A stretch of DNA of 18,757 bases from CAYTSA01 sp964440345 (GTDB lineage: Bacteria > Desulfobacterota > Desulfovibrionia > Desulfovibrionales > Desulfovibrionaceae). A model generated the notes under the pieces. It saw only the letters and a list, made by a program, of their open reading frames with translations. It did not search any database and was not told the DNA's origin. Position numbers and translations under genes: made by a program. Below, in pieces: positions 13,435 through 18,757 of the stretch. The stretch is from assembly GCA_964440345.1 (NCBI GenBank), contig CAYTSA010000077.1, positions 1-18,757 of the forward strand, written 5' to 3'. The stretch's first letter is position 1, and every line of letters begins with the position of its first letter.

Positions 13435-14304
13435 TTATTTCAGTTCAACAAATACACTTAGGGGCTGACCGCGGCGAAGCGTTTCCAGCGTTACAGAATT
13501 GGCTTTGTCCAACCCGGAATAGGCGTCCAGCAATTTCTTCGGCGTATCCACTTCTGTGCCGTTGATGCGCATAATCACGTCGCCGCTGCGCAGCCCCACC
13601 TTACGCAGAATAGAATCGCGCTTGATGTTGCGGACCTTGTAGCCGGCCACCTGGCCGTCCTGGTGGTAGGGCTTGAACAGAGCGTCCTTGAGTACGGCGC
13701 TGGGGTCCTTGAGCACATCGGAAATCTCGCTGCGGTTCAAAGTGACCTTGCGGGTCAGCCCGGTTTGGTCATCATCCTTTTCTTCCGGCTCAGACGGGGG
13801 GGTATAAGCCACTTTCGGCCCGGGCAGCACAGTGTCGTCCCCCTGCACGGCAATACGCCGCCGCTCGGTTCCTTTCACCCATACAGCCCCTTCTGGGTCC
13901 ACGGACTCCAGCACCCAATTATGCAGGCTCTGGCCTGGGTAGACAAACTCCGTATCGTCTCCCACTGTGACGAAAAGCACCGTGCGGCGGCCAACTACAG
14001 CCCCGGCGGCGCGCCATGTTCCTGGGTCTGGCCCCTCGTCCACAGGTTCTTGCTCCGCAACTTGATCCGGTACAGGCTGTGCCGCTTGGGGAGTTTCCAA
14101 ACCCATAATGTTCCGTTCGCGGACCAAGCCGTCATAGGACGTTTTCTTGGAAACCGCCCGCACTTTGGTTGGCCCGGAACTCAGCTTTGGCGCTGGGGCG
14201 GAAAGCTGCAAAAAGCCGCCCAGGGCGTACGCAAAGGCAATTCCCAGAACCAGGGGAAACAGCCGCGTCAAAGATTGGGGATTGAAAGACAACAAAGAAG
14301 CCAT
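13435..14304 (-). CDS. gspC: Type II secretion protein GspC with C-terminal PDZ domain
   Basis: A 289-aa bitopic protein linking the inner-membrane platform to the GspD secretin. It has one membrane anchor at about residues 14-35 (FPLVLGIAFAYALGGFLQL), a Pro-rich acidic linker, a homology-region domain at about 95-155 and a PDZ domain at about 220-287 (SILRKVGLRSGDVIMRINGT). The VPDQVAEQEPVDEGPD region is unstructured. CAGGAG lies 6 bases before the ATG, and a good sigma-70 promoter lies 40 bases further up. It is the first gene of the operon. GspC and GspD normally recognise exported substrates together. Length and domain order are ordinary for the family, though sequence conservation is low as usual. 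Confidence 0.86.
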   Translation of the reverse strand: MASLLSFNPQSLTRLFPLVLGIAFAYALGGFLQLSAPAPKLSSGPTKVRAVSKKTSYDGLVRERNIMGLETPQAAQPVPDQVAEQEPVDEGPDPGTWRAAGAVVGRRTVLFVTVGDDTEFVYPGQSLHNWVLESVDPEGAVWVKGTERRRIAVQGDDTVLPGPKVAYTPPSEPEEKDDDQTGLTRKVTLNRSEISDVLKDPSAVLKDALFKPYHQDGQVAGYKVRNIKRDSILRKVGLRSGDVIMRINGTEVDTPKKLLDAYSGLDKANSVTLETLRRGQPLSVFVELK

Positions 14305-14342
14305 TACTACTCCTGAACATCGTGTGCTGCAGCAAGAGCGTT

Positions 14343-14371
14343 TCTATAAGCGAGTTCGCCGGCAAACTCAA
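14343..14371 (-). promoter_or_regulatory. Sigma-70 promoter of the gsp operon
   Basis: On the minus strand TTGAGT (14371-14366) and TATAGA (14348-14343) are separated by exactly 17 bases. The gspC ATG is about 38 bases downstream of the -10. This is the best sigma-70 match in the window and suggests constitutive transcription of gspC-D-parA-E-F. No operator-like repeat overlaps it. Confidence 0.65.
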
Positions 14372-14463
14372 GGCGCCGGCGCCGAGGTTTGCGGCGCGCT
14401 GAAATTACGGTATTGTCCCTTGCCGGATACGAACCTGGCACACCCCAACACGTAGGAGCGCCC

Positions 14464-14682
14464 ATGCAGGAAATAAAGCATCTTGAAGCCATTGAAAACC
14501 TTATTGCCTCTGACTCGCTGCAAGATCAATTCGAATACGGGTCAGAAGAACAGCGATATGAAATATTGGACTTCCTTGAACGGTTGATGGACGTTTCGGA
14601 AAAGGCGGACGCGCTGGCCACCAAGCTCATATTCAAAGAATCTTATCTGGAAAAGACCAAAGCCCAAAACGACCAGAAATAA
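14464..14682 (+). CDS. Hypothetical 72-aa helical protein, divergent from gspC
   Basis: I do not recognise a family. The start at 14464 (MQEIKHLEAIENLIASDSLQ) is chosen for TAGGAG 5 bases upstream; a longer open frame from 14389 has no such site. The product is short, acidic and predicted by eye to be almost all helical, with heptad-like Leu/Ile spacing over residues 4-35 and 38-60, then a Lys-rich end. There is no Cys, signal peptide or membrane segment. It is read away from the gsp operon, and its last 40 bases overlap the 3' end of rsmG on the other strand. The promoter is unclear: TTACGG and ATACGA, 16 bases apart (about 14406-14433), is a weak candidate. A regulatory or chaperone-like role is possible, but nothing decides it. 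Confidence 0.68.
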   Translation: MQEIKHLEAIENLIASDSLQDQFEYGSEEQRYEILDFLERLMDVSEKADALATKLIFKESYLEKTKAQNDQK

Positions 14683-15314
14683 CGGCGCTTTCCCCCAGCC
14701 TTATACGACGTTTGCCTGTTTACCTCCCAGCCGTGAGCCTGCCCGGCAAGCTCACGCGGTTTCGGGGCCGGCTCAGACGCCATGACCACCGCCCGGGGAA
14801 CCTTGTGCGCCGCCAGTAGGTCCAAAAACTTGGGCCAGGGCATGAAGGCCCGGGAAAGCGCTGCATCCGGCGCCCTTTGGGCCAGAACGTCTTCCGCCCG
14901 GCGCGGCTCCGCCCGCGTGCGCTCCAGCCGCAACTGGCCCAGCACATACTGTAAAAACGCGCTGCGCTTGGCCCGTATTTCCACCATGACGTACTCCCCG
15001 CGGCTCCACAGCATGCGCAACGGCGCGCCCGGCAGCCCGGCGCCTGCGCCCAAGTCATAAATCAAAGGATGGTCTGGCAGGTCCAAGCTGTCCAGAAACT
15101 CCGCCAAGAACCAACTGTCCGCAACCAGCTCATCCAGGGCCTGACGCCAGGAACGAGCTCCAACGAGATTCACAGAGCGGTTCCAGCGCATCAACGCGCC
15201 CAGATACACGGCCAACTGCTCCGCCTGCGCCTGGCTTGCCGGCAACTGCAGTTGCCGGCAAGCCTCCATGACCTCTGAAGGCCCGGGCTCATTTACATTT
15301 GCATTCTGTCGCAT
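14643..15314 (-). CDS. rsmG: 16S rRNA (guanine-527-N7)-methyltransferase RsmG
   Basis: A 223-aa protein of normal length for RsmG (formerly GidB), which methylates N7 of G527 in 16S rRNA using S-adenosylmethionine. The SAM site is visible as DLGAGAGLPGAPLRML from residue 87, preceded by the family's substrate-side region RWNRSVNLVGARSW and the DELVADSWFL segment. The C-terminal region around VMASEPAPKPRELAG matches the family's later strands loosely. The start is uncertain: the ATG at 15314 has no good ribosome binding site, and Met16 (15269) has AGAGG too close, so the N-terminus could be a few residues shorter. It stands as a single gene, not next to gidA/parA as in many bacteria, and overlaps the convergent 72-aa gene by 40 bases. 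Confidence 0.88.
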   Translation of the reverse strand: MRQNANVNEPGPSEVMEACRQLQLPASQAQAEQLAVYLGALMRWNRSVNLVGARSWRQALDELVADSWFLAEFLDSLDLPDHPLIYDLGAGAGLPGAPLRMLWSRGEYVMVEIRAKRSAFLQYVLGQLRLERTRAEPRRAEDVLAQRAPDAALSRAFMPWPKFLDLLAAHKVPRAVVMASEPAPKPRELAGQAHGWEVNRQTSYKAGGKRRYFWSFWALVFSR

Positions 15315-15349
15315 AGTAGGTCAAGAAGCGGCAGCAGTCCTTACCGCCA

Positions 15350-15358
15350 TGTTACAAT
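15350..15358 (+). promoter_or_regulatory. Extended -10 promoter of fabD
   Basis: TGTTACAAT matches the extended -10 form TG-N-TATAAT with one change and stands in a short AT-rich stretch about 32 bases ahead of the fabD ATG. No convincing -35 lies 17 bases upstream, which is usual for extended -10 promoters. The rsmG start lies only 36 bases away on the other strand, so both promoters must share this 75-base gap. Confidence 0.45.
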
Positions 15359-15389
15359 AAATTAACTACACGAAATATAAGGAGGCGCC

Positions 15390-16334
15390 ATGAACGCCAC
15401 AGGCCACGACGTTATTCTTTTTCCCGGCCAGGGCTCCCAGGAGCAAAATATGGGCCGCGACGCAGCCGAAGCAAACCTGGAAGCCATGGAGCTGTGGAAA
15501 AAAGCCGAAAAACTAAGCGGCGCTGACCTGCGCGGCGTATACTGGGACGGCGGCGGCGACGACATGGCCCGGACCCGGTATTTGCAGCCTGCGCTCACTG
15601 TTGTCAACATCACGCTGTGGATGGCGGCGCGGGAAAAGCTGTCGCCGTTGTGCGCCGCCGGGCACAGCCTGGGCGAATTCGCCGCTCTGGCCGCGGCTCG
15701 GGCCATCCGGCCGGAAGAAGCCTTGGAAACCACCGCCCTGCGCGGCCGGCTGATGGAAGAGGCCGACCCAGAGGGACGCGGCTCCATGGCCGCCGTGCTC
15801 AAGCTGGACACAGACACTGTGCTTGACATAGTGGCGCAAGCCAGGGAAGCAAGCGGCGCAATACTCATACCGGCCAACTTTAACACCCCGGTCCAGTTGG
15901 TTATCAGCGGCGAACAAGCCGCCCTGGAAGCAGCAGCCGGCCTGGTCAAAGAACACAAAGGCAGGTACGTCCCCTTGCCCGTGAGAGGGGCGTTCCACTC
16001 TCCGCTCATGGAAGAAGCAGCTAAAGAACTGGCCGGACGGCTGCGCAAATTGGACTGGCGGAAACCGACCTTTCCGGTTCTTTCCAACGTGACCGGGAAA
16101 CCAGAGCAAGACCCGGACGCGCTGTGCGGCGTCATGGTCCGGCAGATGACCTCGTCCGTGCTTTGGACGTCCATTGTCCGGGAGGCCTGGGCCATGGGAG
16201 GCCGACGCTTTGTGGAGCTGGGCCCCAAGGGCGTGCTCACCCGCATGCTGCAGCCGAACCTGAAAGGATTTGTGAACGGCGAAAACTGTGAAACGGTCAG
16301 CGTTTCTACCCTGGACGCTGTGGAAACGCTGTAG
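15390..16334 (+). CDS. fabD: Malonyl-CoA:acyl-carrier-protein transacylase FabD
   Basis: A 314-aa enzyme that moves malonyl from CoA to acyl carrier protein in fatty-acid synthesis. The N-terminal FPGQGSQ motif (11-17), catalytic Ser93 in GHSLGE (91-96), Arg118 that holds the malonyl carboxylate (TALRGRLM), and active-site His203 in GAFHSPLM are all present. The C-terminal ELGPKGVLT differs slightly from the usual ELGPGKVL by exchange of Gly and Lys. Length is normal. A very strong ribosome binding site, AAGGAGG, precedes the ATG by 5 bases. It is a single gene without fabH, fabG or acpP beside it, and is followed by a hairpin at 16342-16371. A stand-alone domain for a polyketide pathway is possible but nothing nearby supports it. 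Confidence 0.92.
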   Translation: MNATGHDVILFPGQGSQEQNMGRDAAEANLEAMELWKKAEKLSGADLRGVYWDGGGDDMARTRYLQPALTVVNITLWMAAREKLSPLCAAGHSLGEFAALAAARAIRPEEALETTALRGRLMEEADPEGRGSMAAVLKLDTDTVLDIVAQAREASGAILIPANFNTPVQLVISGEQAALEAAAGLVKEHKGRYVPLPVRGAFHSPLMEEAAKELAGRLRKLDWRKPTFPVLSNVTGKPEQDPDALCGVMVRQMTSSVLWTSIVREAWAMGGRRFVELGPKGVLTRMLQPNLKGFVNGENCETVSVSTLDAVETL

Positions 16335-16341
16335 CAGAAAA

Positions 16342-16371
16342 GCGCCCGCGAAAACAACGTTGCGCGGGCGC
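16342..16371. terminator. Hairpin terminator between fabD and the chemoreceptor gene
   Basis: GCGCCCGCG (16342-16350) and CGCGGGCGC (16363-16371) form a perfect 9-bp stem around a 12-base loop. On the minus strand the stem is followed by TTTT, which makes an intrinsic terminator for the chemoreceptor gene. On the plus strand no T-run follows, though the hairpin lies only 7 bases behind the fabD stop and may still end that transcript. The stops of the two convergent genes leave just 65 bases. Confidence 0.75.
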
Positions 16372-16399
16372 CTCACGATAGTATGAATTTCCCTGGACC

Positions 16400-18388
16400 T
16401 CAAAATCGGTCGAAGCCGTCGTCCTCGCCTCCATGGCCGTGGCTATGCCCTGCGTCAGGGGTCGCAGGCAGAGCCTTGGGCGCTGGTTTACGCTGGCGAG
16501 CGCTTGAATCCTCCAGCTTAAAGTAGGCGATGGACTGTTGCAGCTGCATCGCCTGGCTGGACAGTTCTTCGGAAGTGGAGGCCATTTCCTCGCTGGCCGA
16601 AGCATTCTGCTGCACCACTTGGTCCAGCTGCTGAATGGCCTTGTTGATCTGGTCGGCCCCGGCGTTCTGCTCTGAGGAGGCAGCAGAGATTTCCTGCACC
16701 AGCTCCGCGGTTTTCTGAATGTCCGGCACCAGCTGCTTGAGCAGCTCGCCGGCCTGCTCAGCCACCGCCACGCTGGAGGAGGAAAGCTCGCTGATTTCAG
16801 CGGCGGCGGCGCCGCTGCGTTCGGCCAGCTTGCGCACTTCGGCGGCCACCACGGCAAAGCCCTTGCCGTGTTCCCCAGCCCGGGCCGCTTCAATGGCGGC
16901 GTTCAGCGCCAACAGATTGGTCTGTCGGGCAATTTCTTCGATAATCGATATCTTTTCAGCTATTTCGCGCATGGCGGACACGGTTTCACCAACTGCCCGG
17001 CCGCTCTCCTCTGCGTCTTTGGCCGCCTGCTGGGCCATGGACTCGGTTTGTGTGGCGTTTTCGTTGTTCTGGCCGATGTTGGACGTCATCTGCTCCATGG
17101 ACGCCGAAACCTCTTCCACGCTGGCGGCCTGCTCTGTGGCGCCCTGGGAAAGGGACTGGGCCGTGGCGGACAGTTCCTCGCTGCCCGCGGAGACGTTTTC
17201 CGACGCGGCGGTTACTTCGCCCAGCACTTCGGCCAGCTTGTCCTTCATGCGGGTCAAAGCTCCGGCCAGCAAACCGATTTCGTCCTTTTGCCGTACGTCT
17301 ATGGAGGCCGCCAGGTCGCCTTCAGCCACTGCCTCGGCCATGGCCACGCCCTTGCGCATGGGGCCGATGATGCCCGTGGCGATGACCCAGGCCATGATTA
17401 CGCCGATGGGCACGGCCACGCTGGCGATGGAGATAACCACCGTCCGGGTGTTGGAGGCTGCGTCCAGCATTTGCTGGTCGGTCATCACGTTGGCTTCCAC
17501 CGCATTCTTAGCCTCGTCCAGCAGTCCCTGGACCTTTCTCAGGTTGGGCTGCGTCTCTGTGGCGTATATTTCCTGGGCCTTGCGGTAGCCTTTCATGCGT
17601 TCGCCCTGCCAGCTGATGACGTTGTTCAGCGCGCCCAGGGTTTTTTCCATAGCCGGCGTGGTCACTCGGTTGAAGTAACTATAGGCCTGTTCGCGCAGTC
17701 CGGACTGCAGAAATTCATTAATCTGAATGGCGCTCTGGTGCAGCTCCTTGTGCGGCTCGTAAACAGGGTCCACCACCGCGGCAAAGCCGGGTTCCCGCTG
17801 CTTTTGCTGCGCTGTGGCGTCAGAGTACAGCCACTTGCCCAGGCTGCAGGTTTTCCAGTCCAGGTGCACGTTTAGCTGGTTTGCAGAGGTGTCCAGAAAC
17901 GCATCCTTCACCGCATGAGTCCAACCCAGGTGGTCTACCTTCTTTTCTGCAAGAAAACGCCCCAACTCCGGATCCACGGGAGTGTACACCTCTTTGATAT
18001 GTTTGGCGGACTCGTGCAGGTCTATGTGCGGCTGCTCCACCTCGAGCATAAACGGAACAATGGCTGGAACCATGGCCTCGGCCTGCTGGCGGCCCTGGCC
18101 GTAGTACCACTGCCCGAAGCCACATTTGCGCGGATCCAGCTGCACGTTCAGCTCTGTCACGTTCTCGTCGCTGATAAACGCGCTCACGTCTCCGGCCCAG
18201 TTCAGGTGGTCCACCACCCGCTGCACGAACTCGCCCCGCAGCTTGTTGCCGTCAATGACTTCAGAAGCGTTGTCCACTATGCCGCCAATGCCCAGCACGG
18301 ACCAGACCCCCACCAGGATAAGCAACAGGAGCACCACGCCAAAGCCAACGGTAAATTTTCCTTTCAGGCTGACGTCTTTCCAACGCAT
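16400..18388 (-). CDS. Methyl-accepting chemotaxis protein with two tandem CZB-like zinc-binding domains
   Basis: A 662-aa chemoreceptor. Membrane segments lie at about 12-34 and 317-342, a HAMP domain at about 343-395, and the signalling tip at about 486-525 (IARQTNLLALNAAIEAARAG). The periplasmic part contains two related CZB-type domains. The first has His61, Cys89 with CGFGQWYYG, and His121/His125. The second has His153, Cys181 with CSLGKWLYS, and His213/His217; each offers three His and one Cys. CZB domains bind zinc and in some receptors sense hypochlorous acid or zinc level. The tail is His-rich (GHSHGHGGEDD) and ends GFDRF, which fits the x-[HFYW]-x-x-[HFYW] CheR tether. GGGGGA lies about 10 bases before the ATG. 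The ligand is unknown. Confidence 0.93.
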   Translation of the reverse strand: MRWKDVSLKGKFTVGFGVVLLLLILVGVWSVLGIGGIVDNASEVIDGNKLRGEFVQRVVDHLNWAGDVSAFISDENVTELNVQLDPRKCGFGQWYYGQGRQQAEAMVPAIVPFMLEVEQPHIDLHESAKHIKEVYTPVDPELGRFLAEKKVDHLGWTHAVKDAFLDTSANQLNVHLDWKTCSLGKWLYSDATAQQKQREPGFAAVVDPVYEPHKELHQSAIQINEFLQSGLREQAYSYFNRVTTPAMEKTLGALNNVISWQGERMKGYRKAQEIYATETQPNLRKVQGLLDEAKNAVEANVMTDQQMLDAASNTRTVVISIASVAVPIGVIMAWVIATGIIGPMRKGVAMAEAVAEGDLAASIDVRQKDEIGLLAGALTRMKDKLAEVLGEVTAASENVSAGSEELSATAQSLSQGATEQAASVEEVSASMEQMTSNIGQNNENATQTESMAQQAAKDAEESGRAVGETVSAMREIAEKISIIEEIARQTNLLALNAAIEAARAGEHGKGFAVVAAEVRKLAERSGAAAAEISELSSSSVAVAEQAGELLKQLVPDIQKTAELVQEISAASSEQNAGADQINKAIQQLDQVVQQNASASEEMASTSEELSSQAMQLQQSIAYFKLEDSSARQRKPAPKALPATPDAGHSHGHGGEDDGFDRF

Positions 18389-18594
18389 AACCCAATCCCC
18401 CTTTAGCTGGAAATGGAATCGTAATCGTTCTAATTAGTTATTCAGAGCAGGTCAGTTAGGTTTATATGCCCCTTTCTTTCATACCTCTCTGCAATCTGCA
18501 ATAGTTATAATCCGAATAATGGGGATGTTGTATTATTTTAAGAGAAAGCAGGCTCGTCATTCACGAAACTTCGCCGCATTTTTTTTTATTGCCC

Positions 18595-18623
18595 TAAAGA
18601 GAACCCTACCTAAAGTCCGATAA
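18595..18623 (+). promoter_or_regulatory. Sigma-28 (FliA) like promoter of the flagellin gene
   Basis: TCCGATAA (18616-18623) matches the sigma-28 -10 element GCCGATAA at 7 of 8 positions, and TAAAG (18595-18599) matches the -35 start. The spacer is 17 bases instead of the usual 15, so the -35 assignment is less certain than the -10. Flagellin is a standard sigma-28 target. The predicted leader is about 100 bases. Confidence 0.55.
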
Positions 18624-18677
18624 GACAGACGAGCGGGCGGAATACACTCTGCTGGCGGCGAGGCGCTGCACAGAGAG

Positions 18678-18692
18678 GCCAGGCGCCCTGGC
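18678..18692 (+). other. Hairpin in the flagellin leader
   Basis: GCCAGG (18678-18683) and CCTGGC (18687-18692) form a 6-bp stem with a 3-base loop in the 5' untranslated leader, about 25 bases before a GGAGGA ribosome binding site. The site contains overlapping GGA motifs of the kind bound by CsrA. Control of flagellin translation by CsrA (with FliW) is known in other bacteria; here it is only suggested by the leader. Confidence 0.35.
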
Positions 18693-18729
18693 GTGGCAGG
18701 GAAGCCGAAAGGTATTCAAGGAGGAACAC

Positions 18730-18757
18730 ATGTCACTTATCATTAACCACAACTTAA
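18730..18757 (+). CDS. Flagellin, N-terminal fragment (runs off the window)
   Basis: Only nine codons are present: MSLIINHNL, followed by the window edge. This matches the very conserved start of flagellins in Desulfovibrio-like bacteria (MSLVINHN-type) and in many others. Flagellin is the filament subunit, exported through the flagellar basal body. AAGGAGG lies 6 bases before the ATG, a very strong ribosome binding site as expected for an abundant protein, and a sigma-28-like promoter lies about 110 bases upstream. The neighbouring chemoreceptor and the fliM fragment at the other end fit a motility region. Which flagellin paralogue it is cannot be told. Confidence 0.85.

Larger units (their letters stand above)
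18389..18729. other. Divergent intergenic region between chemoreceptor and flagellin genes
   Basis: This 341-base gap is AT-rich near the chemoreceptor and GC-rich near the flagellin start. On the minus side I see AT-rich hexamers (TATAAA near 18461-18466, TTATAA near 18508-18513) and a direct repeat ATTGCAG, but no well-spaced sigma-70, sigma-54 or sigma-28 promoter for the chemoreceptor. A run of nine T (18579-18587) lies just upstream of the flagellin promoter and may act as an UP-like element. No ORF is supported inside. Confidence 0.5.

Noticed and set aside
14389..14463. Longer N-terminus for the 72-aa protein
   Set aside because: No ribosome binding site at the upstream ATG, while the ATG at 14464 has TAGGAG at proper distance.
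15362..16357. Minus-strand open frame of 331 codons opposite fabD
   Set aside because: fabD on the plus strand has all catalytic motifs and a strong ribosome binding site; the antisense frame is Ser/Arg-rich without recognisable motifs.
16868..17875. Plus-strand open frame of 335 codons opposite the chemoreceptor
   Set aside because: Shadow of the chemoreceptor gene; Gly/His/Leu-rich low-complexity product.
18641..18656. Possible sigma-54 promoter ahead of flagellin (GG-N10-GC)
   Set aside because: Only GG and TGC agree with the consensus; the C residues of TGGCAC are missing. The sigma-28-like element fits better.

Overview
The window reads as chromosomal DNA from a motile, GC-rich Gram-negative bacterium. 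The best guess is a sulfate reducer of the Desulfovibrionales (Desulfobacterota). The reasons are a flagellin beginning MSLIINHNL, a chemoreceptor with periplasmic zinc-binding CZB domains, DksA, a GspC/GspD type II secretion system, and sigma-54-type promoters near flagellar genes. The taxonomic call is an inference; no rRNA or tRNA gene is seen.

Left part (1-7.4 kb), all on the minus strand. At the left edge is the 5' end of fliM, preceded by an overlapping 47-codon ORF with a strong ribosome binding site and a near-consensus sigma-54 promoter. Behind it come a rhomboid-type membrane protease and an FxsA-family membrane protein, which form a tight pair. Next is a 75-aa orphan protein with its own near-consensus sigma-54 promoter. 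The following block is LOG-like protein (773 aa), dksA, an NFACT (RqcH/FbpA-type) protein and a 150-aa unknown. It combines stringent-response and ribosome-quality-control functions.

Middle part (7.4-14.4 kb), minus strand: a compact type II secretion operon read gspC, gspD, a ParA-like ATPase, gspE, gspF. It has a good sigma-70 promoter in front and a GC-rich hairpin behind. No pseudopilin (GspG-K), GspL/M or GspO gene is present, so the system must be completed elsewhere. The embedded ParA-type ATPase and a 15-bp tandem repeat in gspE are the most unusual parts.

Right part (14.4-18.8 kb): a 72-aa unknown diverges from gspC and overlaps the 3' end of the convergent rsmG. fabD follows on the plus strand with an extended -10 promoter. 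A shared hairpin then separates fabD from a large methyl-accepting chemotaxis protein on the minus strand. This receptor has two tandem CZB-like domains, a His-rich tail and a possible CheR-docking pentapeptide. The window ends in the leader and first nine codons of a flagellin gene, behind a sigma-28-like promoter.

Flagellar genes therefore lie at both ends (fliM left; chemoreceptor and flagellin right), with housekeeping and secretion genes between. I see no insertion sequence, prophage, CRISPR array or other clear sign of recent transfer.
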